A program made the position numbers and the translations under genes. A model generated the notes under the pieces. That model was not told where the DNA came from, ran no database searches, and was given only the letters and a program-made list of their open reading frames with translations. From assembly GCA_002007465.1 (NCBI GenBank), contig LNAC01000032.1:5156287-5220286 (forward strand): DNA of 64,000 bases, in the 5' to 3' direction. Origin of the DNA: Ailurus styani (taxonomy: Eukaryota; Chordata; Mammalia; Carnivora; Ailuridae). Shown one piece after another: positions 12,278 to 22,949 of the stretch (positions are counted from its first letter, which is position 1; each line of letters starts with the position of its first letter).

Positions 12278-14043
12278 TTTATCCAGATAAGAATAGATGA
12301 ATGAGAGAACAAAATACTAAAAGTGTAGCAATGACCCCATAAAAAATATACATTAACCAAATCAGAAGAGACCTGAAACTGGGAGAAGATAGAGGGGAAA
12401 AAGAAGAAAAAAAATCTATATCTGTATCTATATCTATATCTATATCTATATCGATGTCTATCTATATCTATATCTATTAGACTGGTGAATTGATCAGAGC
12501 CACACACTTGGTTTTAGGTGTATTTTGGTCTGTTAGAAGAAACTATCTCCCAAAATTTCAAAGAAAGACACGCACACACACACACACACGGGTAAACACG
12601 ATGAAGGGATGGAATTTAATTGTACAGCTGAAAATTTAAAAAGATTCTAAGAAAGGAATTGATAAGAAGTTGTTTGAAAAAAAAAGAGGAAAGAGTGTGA
12701 TCAGGCTGGAGACTAGACAAAACCATGCACTAGATTTAGGGTATATTTTGATCTATTAAAAGAAATTGTATCCCAAAATTTTAAAGAAAAAAAAACTATA
12801 TGTACACAAAAAGTAAGTTTAAATACAATGAAGGGATAAAATATGACTGTAAAAATGAGAATCAAAAAAGATTTTTAAAAAGGTATTGTTAAGATAAAAT
12901 AGTTAAAAAATGTTAAAATAGGAAAGAGGAAAATTTTAAAGAAAGAGTAAGAAAAAATAAAATTCAAATAATTTAACTTTGATAGACTAAAGGATCCTGG
13001 GAAAAAAAGCCATGAATTCTATGTGTTGCTTTCCCCTAGCTCTGGAGTTCCACAGTTCTCACTGATCAGTGAACTTGGTCTTGGCTGGATGTTCTTGCTG
13101 ATCTTCTGGGGGAGGGGACTGTTAACAGTGATTCTCAAGTGTCTTTGCCTGAGGCAGAATTGCACCACCCTTTCCAGGGGCCAGGCTAAGTAATCTGCTT
13201 GGTTCGCTCCTGGTACCTTTTGTTCCCTCGATGCTTTCCATACAGCTTTGGAAGATGGGAATAAAAATGGTGGCCTCCCAATCTCTGGCCCCATAGGAGC
13301 CAAGAGCTTGGGGCCCCACTCCTCAGTGTGTCCTCAGAGAAAAGCAGTCAGTCCCTCTTGTATCCCTGGTCTCCAGCTGCACTCTGAGCTCACTCAGCCT
13401 GTGACCGAGCATTTCTATCTCTGCCACATGGCCCCATTTGGACTCTCCAAACCTTGCAGATTCCTGCAACACACTCCTGCACCACTCCTCCTGGAAGAGG
13501 AAGGAAAGGGTCTTCCCGGATCTGCTACTAGTGAGGTCACTACTCAAAGAGCAGTGGCCCGACTGTGCCTTGGATCACGGTTTAAGGTAAGCCCCCACTC
13601 CTTGGCTCTATTTCTGTAGCCAGCTTCTCTGCTCTGATACCTGGGAGCTCTGTCATGCTCAGACACCCCTGGTCTTTTTGTGTCCCCATGGGTCCTGAGA
13701 CCACACTGTCCCTGTGAGGTCTTCACCCCCTGCTTAGCCTCTGGAGTGACATCCCTCAGTGGAGCAGACTTCTAAAAGTTCTGATTTTGTGCTCTGCTGC
13801 TCTCTCACTTGCCGGGAGCCGGGCCCTCCTCCCGTGGTCTCTCTTCCCATTACTTTGGATTCCCTTCTCCGCAAGTTCTACCTTCCAGAAAGTGGTCGAT
13901 TTTCTGTTCTTAGAATTGCTGCTCTTCTTCTCTTCAATCTCCTGTTGAGTTTGTAGGTGTTCAGAATGATTTGATAACTATCTCGCTGAACCCCTGGGAC
14001 CTAATGATAATTGGTCTCCTACTCCTCTGCCATCTTGCTCCTT
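12278..14043 (-). promoter_or_regulatory. decayed L1 5' UTR / former internal promoter
   Basis: This stretch is homologous to the intact L1 5' UTR at 44,648-46,288. It keeps the A-rich segment, the tatcta-type array at about 12,413-12,480 and the YY1-like tip. CpG dinucleotides have largely turned into TpG/CpA: for example the intact tggcgcggccccg block (45,660-45,672) reads tgccacatggcccca here (13,422-13,436). It is unlikely to act as a strong promoter. Confidence 0.8.
12413..12480. repeat. tatcta-type tandem array in L1 5' UTR
   Basis: Mostly 6-bp units (tatcta / tctata, with variants) lie at the same relative position as the array in the intact L1 (about 44,910-45,000). It is therefore part of the L1 subfamily's structure and not a later slippage event. 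A (CA)n run follows at about 12,570-12,590. Confidence 0.8.
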
Positions 14044-14088
14044 AGCATTGAGTTACTCTCTTGATTTTCTTTTTTCCTCTCCAACTTG

Positions 14089-14093
14089 ATGAC

Positions 14094-14154
<61 letters not shown>
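14089..14154. repeat. compound microsatellite (GAT)n(GT)n
   Basis: About a dozen gat units run directly into a long gt run, just outside the 5' end of the dead L1. Such compound arrays are normally length-polymorphic. Confidence 0.95.
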
Positions 14155-14156
<2 letters not shown>

Positions 14157-14159
14157 TTA

Positions 14160-14890
14160 CTGGTTTATTATGTTTTATATGCTTTTAACTGAGTTTATTA
14201 CAAATAAGCACAATGAAGGCAGAAGTTAATCTACTTGTTAAATTGTATTCTCTAGTATCTATCGTAGCACCTAGCATATAACAGGTACTGGAAAATATTT
14301 CTTTGAATTATGGAGTAAGTGTACTGAACATTTTAATCCTGAGTGTGTTCAGATTTTGCCAGAAAATAGAAATCATTCTAGTATTTCAAGTAGGAAGAAA
14401 ATTAATTCAAAGCGCTGGAATTGTGGGAGAGGTCTGGAAGATTATTTTTCAGCAAATTTGAAAGTATTGCAGGAGAGCCACTATCAATGATCCTAGTGGC
14501 ATGGAGTACTGAAGTGGGTTATTCTCAAGAGGATGGCTGAGCACTGGAAGCTTCTGCTGATGATTTCAGCTGCTTGCTTAAAGCAAGTGATTCCTGGGAG
14601 AAGTGCTGAAAGCTAAGGAGTGCTGCCAACAATGATCTCATCAGTCTGCAAACAGCTGCTGCTGAGAAAAATGGCTTCTTTTTAAAATCTTTGTGAATGC
14701 CTCATTGGCAGAATCTAACCCTTAGTGATACTAGAAAGGGATTCTGGGACCTGTAGTTCTATAGTGTAGACAGAGATAAGGGTGCACTGAGCACTGAGAC
14801 TTTAGGAGGAAGTTTCTTATCAGAATAAGAGTGAACTAAACTCTAAGTTCCATGATGAAAGGGATTTTTGTCTTTTCAAATTGGGCTATC
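14160..14890. other. non-coding DNA, no gene seen
   Basis: No repeat family or open frame was confidently recognised. Confidence 0.45.
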
Positions 14891-14919
14891 CTCCACACCT
14901 GGGTACTTATGGCAGTGAT

Positions 14920-15420
14920 AGCACGTTCAGCAACACAGACTCACATTCCCCTTTCATAGCAAGGAATTGTTTCTGGGAAGTGGCTACCTAGCTACTTTCC
15001 CAAGCTTCCCTTGCATCTAAGTGAGACCATGTAACTAGTTCTTGCCAACACACTTTGAACAGGAGTGATGTGTTTATATTCTGAGCTGAGGTTGTTAAGT
15101 GACAGGCACTCCATTTTCCAAGGTCTCTTTCTTTTAGCTTGTTGTCTGGCTGCAGGTAGAACATCAAGCAGAAGATTCTGAAGAGATTCTAGGACAAGGC
15201 AGTTACTAAGGGAAATTTGTGGGATTTTGACCTCACTTGCATGAAAGCTACTGACCAGGAATATCTGATCAGACTGTGTATGAGAACTAAATCGTGTAGT
15301 AGAAAACAGATGAAATTTGAGGTTACTTGCTGGTCCTAAGTGGTTGAGAAATATTTGATGAATAAATGAATAAGAGAGAGAGGCTTGCCATGCTCTTTGC
15401 AAAGACTTCTGCATCATTGC
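14920..15420. repeat. ancient interspersed repeat, family not assigned
   Basis: The motif run 'tggctacctagctacttt', 'cagcttcccttgcatcta' (here aagcttcccttgcatc), 'gagaccatgtaactagttct' and 'ggagtgatgtgt' resembles a widely dispersed mammalian medium-reiterated element. A degraded relative seems to lie at 21,780-22,680. The 141-codon minus-strand frame over it (14,992-15,417) is taken as chance. Confidence 0.45.
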
Positions 15421-15670
15421 CTAAGGATGAGTGTCCCATACAGGCAGACTGCATTTTAGCATATTCTTTCTGTGCTTCTTCCCCTTTACTTCCCACACAG
15501 TCCCCAAATGTTGCTTAGAGATATGACAATGCTAGCTTGGTAACCAATCAGAAAGGGATCTCCCACTGTTAGGAATTAAAAACTTTGTTAACACAGCTTT
15601 CCGATAAAAATTTTGTAGGAAATATAAAAGTGGTAAGAGGTATCATCCCTTAATATAATTAATCCGCTTA

Positions 15671-15893
15671 TCGGTTTGTCTCCATAAGAGACTGTTAGTC
15701 TCATGAAACAAACTGAGAGTTACTAGGGGGTGGTGGGGGTAGAGTTGGGGTGGCTGGGTTATAGACATTGGGAGGGTTTGTGCTATGGTGAGTGCTGTGA
15801 AAGGTGTAAGCCTGATGATTCACAAACCTGTGCCCCTGGGACAAATAATACATTATATGTTAATAAAATAAAAAAATTAATTAATTAAAAAAA
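15671..15893 (+). mobile_element. 5'-truncated L1 3' end
   Basis: The 3' UTR of the young L1 family begins at 'ggtttgtctccataagagac'. It includes the G-rich tract (about 15,725-15,765), 'gtaagcctgatgattcacaa' and an A-rich tail. Flanks attaatccgctta (15,658-15,670) and attagtctgcttg (15,894-15,906) match at 10 of 13 positions and are a plausible decayed duplication. Confidence 0.85.
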
Positions 15894-16139
15894 ATTAGTC
15901 TGCTTGATTAAAACCCCAAACTCCCATTAGGTATCTTCCTACATTTAGTAATTCCTACTTTACAAACTAAGAATAAGTGAGGATCCCATGTGATATACCC
16001 AAAACCTTATTCTAATCTTGTGGGAGGCTCTGATATTGGAAATTAACCAAATCATTACTTTCTGATAGGTCTTCAAATTCTTTTACTAAATCACTTTAAT
16101 CCTAGCTTCAGAGATAAAAATCATAGCCAACACAGCAAT

Positions 16140-16290
16140 GGGCACTATATGAAGTGCTTTATGTGTACCACCAGCTCATTAATTCCACACACAAAACAAC
16201 TTATTATTATCATCACAATTTTACTGATGAGGAAACTGATGCTCCATGAGATTAAGTAACATTCCTAAGGCCACACATGTATTTAATAGT
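16140..16290 (-). repeat. MIR SINE fossil
   Basis: The reverse-orientation MIR pattern is visible: 'aagtgctttatgtgtacc', 'ttactgatgaggaaactgat', 'gattaagtaacattcc' and 'aaggccacacatgta'. It is diverged. Confidence 0.65.
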
Positions 16291-16854
16291 TTTCTTTGAT
16301 CTAGAAAATAATTTATGCATCTCTTGGTAATTTGCCCAATACTCTCAAAACTAGTAGGTTTTTCTTGCCAGGATTGTGTTTGGTCATTATTTTCCTTAAT
16401 AAATACTCTGCTAAGAAATGAGTTATTCATATATTTAGCAAGATGTCCCTTGATTTCAAAATCTTTCATTTTACACTCATTTATCCATTTGTGTACACTG
16501 TATTCTTTATAGAATTGATCTCTTGTTTTCTCATTGTTTTTAAAACCAGACACCATTTGGTTAACCTGTTCTCATTGACTTAAGGACTAAGAAATGTTGT
16601 CATTCCAGTACCTTAGAACTAAAAATTAGAAGGACTTTATTAAAGAAATTTTGTTCAAAATAACTGTAAGCTTCAGTTGCATACCTAGGGATATTTCCCA
16701 TGTCAAGTTTTCACAAAATAAATACCTCAAAACAATAAAGTGAGAGCTTTTGATTTGGGATATAAGCTAATAACTTTTCTGTTGGTATGTGCAGATAAAA
16801 ACAGCTAAGATAATGACAGCAAATATGATTTCTATGATTATTCCTTTTGTTGCC

Positions 16855-17095
16855 ACAATTATTTACTGCATGCCTATTATTTCCATTCACCATACATAAA
16901 GGAAGACTCATCTTTAAAACAACACTGTGAGGGAGATATTATTATCCCTATTGTACAGGTAGGTGAGTAGTGGGTTGAGGCTAAGGGAGATTGAAAAGCT
17001 TCTCCTGTGGACATAAATGGGGCTAATTAGTGACAGAGATCAGATTTGAATCTGATGTCACGTCCTGCTATCTTCATTACATCATGCTGCCTCTA
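16855..17095 (-). repeat. MIR SINE fossil
   Basis: Reverse-orientation MIR: 'ttactgcatgcctattattt', 'acactgtgagggagatatta', 'cctattgtacaggtaggtga' and a terminal 'cagatttgaatctgatgtca' followed by 'catcatgctgcct'. Nearly full length. Confidence 0.7.
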
Positions 17096-17214
17096 ACTCA
17101 TTTATAAAGACATATCTGATTCAAAGTCTCATTTGCTTACCTGGAATCAAGAGAAATTCTCAACAATGTATTTGAATGACTATAGAGTAATATCATGGGG
17201 ATTCGGAGCATACA

Positions 17215-17420
17215 TTAATGTGTCTTACCTCTGTGTTTTCTCTTTCCTGTGAAATGCTTTCCTAATTCTTTTCTACAACCCAGGTCCTGGTCTGCCAATT
17301 AACATACAAGCTATTTGTTTTTTGAGGTTGTAACACGTAAATGCTAGCCAGGTAAATGCTTCTCTTAGAAAGCCTTCCCAGATTTCTTCCCTACAGATGA
17401 TCCCTTAGGTAGGACTTGAT
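17215..17420 (+). repeat. L2 LINE fossil
   Basis: Fragments such as 'gtgaaatgctttcctaattc' and 'agaaagccttcccagatttc' match the end of L2, where 'tgctcttccc' is followed by 'gaaaggccttccctga'. Weakly preserved. Confidence 0.5.
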
Positions 17421-17860
17421 AGGAGGAAGAGCTGGTCTGGGGGAATAAAAAAGAAGAAACAATTGGTCAGGCAGTCAGCTTAGCAGACAGATGGAGGAAG
17501 CAAACATAATTTAATTTATTTTAGCTCCACGGGCTCACTGAAGACTGTTAAGAAAAGGCATGACATCCACCCCTGACGATGAATAGTATTGATCTCATTA
17601 GTGTTATTGCTTTAAGCTCTATAATTTTATGAAATGAAAAGAGAAAAAATCTAGAGGAGAAGCAAAGTTTGATCCAATAAAATTAGAGGTTTTATTTTAA
17701 AGTTTTAGTGTGACTTTATTCTTTACTAGGTGGCTGCTTAACTATTTACATTGCTGCCAAAGAACTGCCCTCTCTCATCCACAGCTGTTTCCTACCCAGA
17801 AAGCTTATACCCCAGCTGAGCAGCCTTAGAATCTGGATGAGGAGCCAACATATGGCTTGT
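17421..17860. other. non-coding DNA, nothing recognised
   Basis: No named repeat or coding signature was seen in this stretch. Confidence 0.45.
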
Positions 17861-17861
17861 T

Positions 17862-18020
17862 AGAGCAGTGATTCTACACATTGGAATCACCTGGGAAACC
17901 TTAACAATCCTGCTGTCTGGGTTTCCTGCTCAGAGATTCTGATTTAATTGGTCTGGGTACAGGGGATCTTAAAACCTCGCCAAGCATTTCTAATGTGGAG
18001 CCAAAATTGAGAACTAGCAA
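17862..18020 (+). repeat. MER5-type DNA transposon fossil (hAT-Charlie)
   Basis: It begins tagagcagtgattct and continues 'ggaatcacctgggaaacctt', 'gattctgatttaattggtct' and ends 'aaaattgagaacta'. The ends are decayed versions of the inverted CAGTGGTTCTCAA / TTGAGAACCACTG pair of MER5-class elements. Confidence 0.65.
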
Positions 18021-19044
18021 GCAACTAGGCTGGCCCTAGAAGGCTCCATGCTGAAATTCTTGGAATTTGTAAGGTAGAATGACACTAACCAGCTACTCCT
18101 GCTACTTTCCTCTTACATGATTTCTTCAGTTTCTTTCTTTTTCTCTTTGAAGAAACGAAGATTGTCCAATAAGAAAGAAAATGGGACTCAAAGATCTTTT
18201 GGGAAATTGGGCTTCTTGAGACTGGCTATACTGGGTAAGAATTCATTCTTTGGCTTGGCTGAATGGCTGGGAAATGAGTAGATTAGACATGGTGGAAGAT
18301 GAATTAGAGACTAAGGAAATACAATTAGAAAAATTAACTTGAAATTAAAACACTGGAATTCATTTCTGGCTTTGCCACTTACTGTGATCAATTCTTTTTC
18401 TTTATTAGTCAAAGAAAAGATCTGACTCTCTGATCCTTGAAGTATTTCCTGGTTTAAAAAAACTTCATTAGGAGAGAAGAGGAGGGAAACTCTACTTGAA
18501 TTTCAGGAAGCAGTGCTCGGGTAGTCTTTGGCCCCTTTTGGAATTAGGCTGGTTTGCAGAAAGCTGGAGGAAATCTAGCTTCATCCAACATTTGCCATTT
18601 CAGAAAGCATCATGGAACCCCATAAGGAGGAGTCTGATCCCAGGTAGTACCTGGGGCTTTCCCATTACTTAGTTTTTATCTCCTTGACACTTTACTCTGG
18701 CTGACATGGATTTTCTGCTCTGTGGGTATGATTCCTGTACCTCATTGATAACCTAACTCCTAAAGGACCCCCTGTCCTGCATCTATGTTGCATTTTTTCC
18801 CCCACTACCATTTTTGGGCACTAAATGAGGGTGCATAATGCAAAGAAGATTGATGAAAGCAGATCTTATCTGAAAAGATTTTTCTGACAAGAATACTAAA
18901 AACAATGATGAGGCACACACTCTATACAGGGCACTAGACAAAGCACTTGGGGTGGAAAGGCTTAGAAGTAACCAGCTGAAATCACAGTTTGTAAATAGCA
19001 GAAGCAAAACTTGAATGCAACTATTATCAGACCTCCTTTGTTCC

Positions 19045-19198
19045 CTTCATTCTTTTTTTTTTTTTAAGACAGAGTGAGAGACGTCAGGGGGAGAGGGAGA
19101 CTCAGACTCCCTACTGATCAGAGAGTCCAATGTGGGGCTTGATCCCAGTACCCAAAGACCTGAAGACAGAGGCTCATCAGACAGAGCCAACCAGGAAT
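19045..19198 (-). mobile_element. older, diverged CAN-SINE
   Basis: A T-rich start is followed by 'agacagagtgagag', 'tgatcagagagtccaatg', 'tggggcttgatcccagtacc' and a decayed head 'agagccaaccaggaatcc'. Possible duplications are gacctcctttgttc on the left and gaccttgtttattc on the right. It is much more diverged than the mustelid-type copies. Confidence 0.8.
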
Positions 19199-19401
19199 CC
19201 TGAGACCTTGTTTATTCTTAACTGCTCTACAAAGCAGCCATCAGGGGTGGTGAGCAACTGTTTTATCATTTGTTTAAGGTTTAGAATAAGATAGAGTGGG
19301 TACAGAAAGGAGTTAAAGTGCTTAGAATAATTTCCTGACAAAGGTGCTTAGAATCTGAAAGGGGGAAGATAGGAAGGTAAAAGAAGCCAGGGTAGCTTAG
19401 A

Positions 19402-19588
19402 GCAGTGGTTCTCAAAGTGTGTTCCCTTCATCATCACAACAGCATCACCTGGAATCTTGTTAAAAATGCAAATTCTGGGCCCCTACCCAGACCTATTTTA
19501 TCAGAAAGTCTGGGGGTAGAGTTGGCCATCAGGCTTGACAAGTTCTCTAGGCAATGCTAATGTCCACTAATGTCTGAGAACCCCTGTC
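19402..19588 (+). repeat. MER5A-like DNA transposon fossil
   Basis: It begins gagcagtggttctcaaagtg and ends 'aatgtctgagaacccctg', the near-complete inverted ends of a MER5A element. Between them are 'gcatcacctggaatcttgtt', 'aaaaatgcaaattctgggcc' and 'cagacctattttatcagaaa'. Nearly full length, non-coding. Confidence 0.85.
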
Positions 19589-20505
19589 TTAAAAGAACGG
19601 CCTGCCTCTCCTACCCCAATCCAGGCCTAGGTGTAGACACGTTAAGTGGATTACTGCTGTAGAGGATTCCTAACAGGAGTTTGAGGAATGGAACCAGGGG
19701 CTGCTGTGACCTAGGCAAGGCTGGGCAGGAGGTAGAGTACCAGGCCTTGGCTTCAATGGGTGGGTGTTGGGGGAGATGGCATGCTTCTCATATCCGTGTC
19801 CTACACATTTGCATGGGGAAGGTCCTATTCTTTTTCTCCATTTATGTAGGATCTGGTTTATTTCTACTGGTTGGTAGCTCTGGGAGTCTTGTGTGTGCCT
19901 TTCCTGCTCACTGGTCCCCTCCATCACACTAGGTGAAGAAACTGCAACAGTACTATTGGTTCACAAACTGGTCCCCTTTAAATAGGACAAGGGGAGACAG
20001 AAGAAAGAAGGAGAGCACTGAGATTGGTAGTCAAGAAAACTCACATAGGATTGTCAGGGTGGCTGTAGCAGGGGTAGATCTCCACTGTCTCCCTCCAAAT
20101 CTTAAAAGTTTCTATGGAGGTTCTCATAGTGTTCAGTGGCCTACAGTCTTCACATAATATCAAAAACACATTGCTCTCTCAAGACCGCATCCTTGAAATC
20201 ATTCCCATGGTTGGAACAGTGGGCACAATGTGTATTTCAAGGAGAGGGGTGGGGGTTAGGAGCCTCCTATTGACTGCATTCAGTTTGTAAGTCAACCAGT
20301 GGTCCCATCCTCTGGGTGACCTCCTCTAGCAGTTGCCGATCAGTAGAAGGTGCAGTGTATGAGCGGCAAAGGAAGGCGGAGGAGCTGAGGAAGCTCCTGG
20401 AGCAGGTGTGGCAGATACTGGGGAATGGTGAAACCATCGGGGAAGCAAGTTTCTGGAGGTGGAAGCAAGTGTTCTCAGAAGAAAGCTCCTCAGAACTCTA
20501 TAGCA

Positions 20506-20702
20506 GGGGTGCCTGGGTGGCTCAGTGGGTTAAGCCTCTGCCTTCGGGTCAGATCATGATCTCAGGGTCCTGGGATCCAGCCCTGCATCAGGTTCTCTGG
20601 ACAGGGGGGAGCATGCTTCTCCCTCTGCCTGCCTCTCTGCCTACTTGTGATCTCTCTCTCTCTCTGTCAAATAAATAAATAAAATCTTAAAAAAAAAAAA
20701 AA
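20506..20702 (+). mobile_element. CAN-SINE, young mustelid-type
   Basis: The head 'gggtgcctgggtggctcagt' is followed by the 'cctctgccttcgg' block, B-box region, CT tract, aaataaataaat and an A tail. The exact 14-bp duplication agaactctatagca lies at 20,492-20,505 and 20,703-20,716. It lies between two of the candidate exons listed for 18,153-21,429. Confidence 0.95.
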
Positions 20703-21971
20703 AGAACTCTATAGCACCCATGCACCCTCCCTTTCTCCACCAGAAACTGACATTCCCAACAACCTGAAGTGGTCAGATAGGAGGCAGACCACATGGAAAA
20801 TTGGCAAAGCTAATACATAGCAGGTAAGGAGGGAGGGGAAAGTACATGAGGAGGTCAGGGTGTAAAGGCTTTTGGCAGAAATTGAGCTGGAATGCTTTGG
20901 TGAGTTTTGAGCTCTTGTTTCTCTTTCTGTCCTGTTCCATCTTGTAGAAAAGAGGAAGAAGGGTTGTTTCACAGGTGGTGAAAATCCTCGAGAAGTAGTA
21001 GGAGGCAGTAGTTTTCAGGGAAAATGAGGAACTCAAGCAGTTGCTGACCATGCTAGACGGGGGGATGTGTTTGGGCTCTTAGGCTGCCCTTGGAACATTC
21101 TCACTGAGTTTTCATGCAGTGGAAAGAGAGGAATAAACGTTGGGTCAGGCTCCGAATGTATAAACAGCTGGTTTTTAAGGGCTCAAGGCAGGGGAGGTAG
21201 GGGTGAGAGGGTGAGGGTGGTGTTATCTCCAGAAAATTACCCTGTTTAACAGTCAGCTGGGAAAGAAGTCCATTTTCTAGAAGACTTCTACCTGTGTCCT
21301 CCAAAACTGCCTGCTTGATGGTTCATCTGTGCTGAAGGCAGTCAATGTTTCCTCTTCTTTCCCACTCTATAGAAAGCTCACTTGCCTGTGGAATTTGTGA
21401 AAAATGGACAGTATAAGCTCAATGTCTGAAATTCTTAAATAAGTGGTGATTTTGTTTTGGTGCTGCCTGAGGGAAGTGTGAGGGTGGGGAGTCAGGGAAA
21501 TGCTGAAGTAACAGGAGGGGTCTTGGTATATGGTCTGTCCCTTAACCATACCCAAGGGTGAGGAATACACCTGGTGTATCTAGGTCTCTCCATCAACAAA
21601 GGAAAGGGACTCACCAAGACAGAGGCACTATCTTAAGTTTTAGCATTTGCCATCACCTCCACACTTTCCCACCCACCCCTGGAAGCCCCCTTTTTTATTG
21701 TTGTTGGCATATCCTGAGTTTTGCCTGGATGTAATTAAAAAGCAAAAACAATCTATGCAGAACTTTACCATGACTATAATGTTTACCTGATGGTGGACAC
21801 TATAGTCTGGGCTCACAGCCTTCTTTCAATTCTGAGATCATCTATGATAAAGCCTGGAAGTGGCAAATATTTTCTTAGCTTCTATTCCATTAGAGCAGAC
21901 ATGTGGCCTAGTTCTGACTAGTAAGATATAAGGAGATATTTTTGGGGAACTCCTGGGAAAGTTTATTTTTT

Positions 21972-22319
21972 TTTTATTTTTATTTTTTTTTTAAAGATTT
22001 TATTTATTCAGTTGACACAGAGAGAGATTACAAGTAGGCAGAGAGGCAGGCAGAGAGAGNNNNNNNNNNNNNNNNNNNNNNNNNNNNNNNNNNNNNNNNN
22101 NNNNNNNNNNNNNNNNNNNNNNNNNNNNNNNNNNNNNNNNNNNNNNNNNNNNNNNNNNNNNNACAAGTAGGTAGAGAGGCAGGCGCAGAGAGAGGAGAGA
22201 GGAGGAAGCAGGCTCCCTGCTGAGCAGAGAGCCCGATGCGGGCCTCGATCCCAGGACCCTGGGATCATGACCTGAGCCGAAGGCAGCGGCTTTAACCCAC
22301 TGAGCCACCCAGGCGCCCC
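21972..22319 (-). mobile_element. CAN-SINE containing an assembly gap
   Basis: T-rich tail, 'aaagattttatttattcagt', purine tract, then N bases, then the rest of the SINE to the head 'tgagccacccaggcgcccc'. The duplication gaaagtttatttttt lies at 21,957-21,971 and 22,320-22,334, so one insertion accounts for both sides of the gap. The block acaagtagg.agagaggcaggc occurs on both sides of the N run. Confidence 0.9.
22060..22162. other. assembly gap (103 N)
   Basis: Undetermined bases inside a SINE. The same SINE segment occurs immediately left and right of the gap, so the two contig ends probably overlap and the gap length is not informative. Confidence 0.9.
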
Positions 22320-22324
22320 GAAAG

Positions 22325-22487
22325 TTTATTTTTTAGAGTGAGAGTGGGAGGGGGAAGGGGCAGGGGGAGCATAGGCTCCTTGCCCAGCACAGAGCCTGAC
22401 ATGGGGCTCCATCTCATGACCCTGAGATCATGACCTGAGCTGAAATCAAGTCAGATGTTCAACTGACTGAGCCACCTGGGCACCCCA
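22325..22487 (-). mobile_element. older CAN-SINE
   Basis: 'ttattttttagagtgagagt', a G/A-rich tract, 'tgacatggggctccatctca', 'tgagatcatgacctgagctg', 'aaatcaagtcagatgttcaa' and the head 'tgagccacctgggcacccc'. The aaatcaagtcaga block marks an older caniform SINE subfamily. The young SINE at 21,972 inserted into its A-tail side. Confidence 0.85.
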
Positions 22488-22949
22488 GGAATTTTTGATT
22501 AAAATGAGAGGCCTGTATATCAGAAAGGCCTCTCTTTTTCACCCTCTTGTCCTTCACAGATGTGTAAGGAGGGAAGTCTGTCCGGGTAGCAGGCATGTAT
22601 TCACAAGATGGCAATTATGAAGACGAATGCCAGCCTGCCTAGGATGAGGAGTGAATGGGTTGAAAATATCTTAGACTTTGAGGAAAATGTTTCCTCAGTT
22701 TACTGAAAAGGAAATTAAGGATCGTGTACACCCATATTCCTGTGTGACTACAAAAGCTCCATGTTTGGAGTTAGTTTTTTGGAGAAGTATTCTCTGAGTT
22801 GCCTCTTTTTAATATCACAGTTTATCTATTTTTGAAATCTATATCTAGCTGTGTTGGTGGGTTGACTAGAATATTTAAGTATCTTTTTTTTTTCAGGAAG
22901 ATTGCAAGAGTGGTATGCAAAAAATTTGAGGAAGTATATCTGGGAATAT

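Larger units (their letters stand above)
7001..14043 (-). mobile_element. full-length but dead LINE-1
   Basis: The copy runs from an A-rich 3' end at about 7,001 to a 5' end at 14,043. The exact 14-bp duplication agcattgagttact lies at 6,987-7,000 and 14,044-14,057. It is the same family as the intact copy at 39,535-46,288 and aligns with it throughout, including 5' UTR, ORF1, ORF2 and 3' UTR. The 5' tip keeps gccatcttg (14,029-14,037), the complement of the YY1-like start. It carries a SINE, many stops and frameshifts, an expanded T-rich (tttg)n patch at about 10,930-10,972 and decayed CpGs. Two single N bases (9,639; 10,545) mark breaks relative to the intact copy. Confidence 0.95.
18153..21429 (+). 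pseudogene. candidate exon series of an unrecognised, possibly decayed, host gene
   Basis: I do not recognise this gene. Several short plus-strand segments have a pyrimidine tract plus AG before them, and several also have a GT donor after them. Segment 18,153-18,234 (donor gtaaga) reads KRRLSNKKENG. Its one left-over base joins in phase to 18,604-18,643 (donor gtagta), reading ESIMEPHKEESDP. Two left-over bases join in phase to 20,330-20,405, reading VYERQRKAEELRKLLEQ and ending in phase 0. A segment from 20,948 continues in phase 0 with VVKILEK, two adjacent TAG codons (20,996-21,001), then EAVVFRENEELKQLLTMLD. Further candidates are 21,120-21,196 and 21,373-21,429 (KAHLPVEFVKNGQ, then stop). 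A well-spliced-looking 20,744-20,823 has stops in the relevant frames. The coiled-coil-like composition suggests coding origin; the stops suggest a pseudogene or non-coding RNA. Chance remains possible. Confidence 0.3.
21780..22680. repeat. ancient interspersed repeat split by two SINEs
   Basis: Left piece (about 21,780-21,956) contains 'gcagacatgtggcctagttc' and right piece (about 22,490-22,680) contains 'cagatgtgtaaggagg' and 'cacaagatggcaattatgaa'. Together they resemble the same unassigned dispersed element as at 14,920-15,420. The assignment is tentative. Confidence 0.35.

Noticed and set aside
14992..15417. 141-codon minus-strand ORF
   Set aside because: It overlaps a stretch resembling a dispersed repeat and has no protein-like features beyond composition.
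20316..20678. 120-codon ORF extending from the candidate exon
   Set aside because: As a continuous ORF it reads straight into a SINE. Only the 20,330-20,405 part is considered, as a possible exon.
20506..20702. tRNA gene suggested by A- and B-box-like motifs
   Set aside because: The boxes belong to the tRNA-Lys-derived head of CAN-SINEs, here and in the other SINE copies; no cloverleaf-competent free-standing tRNA was found.
22000..22308. 102- and 86-codon minus-strand ORFs spanning the gap
   Set aside because: They are made of SINE sequence and N bases.
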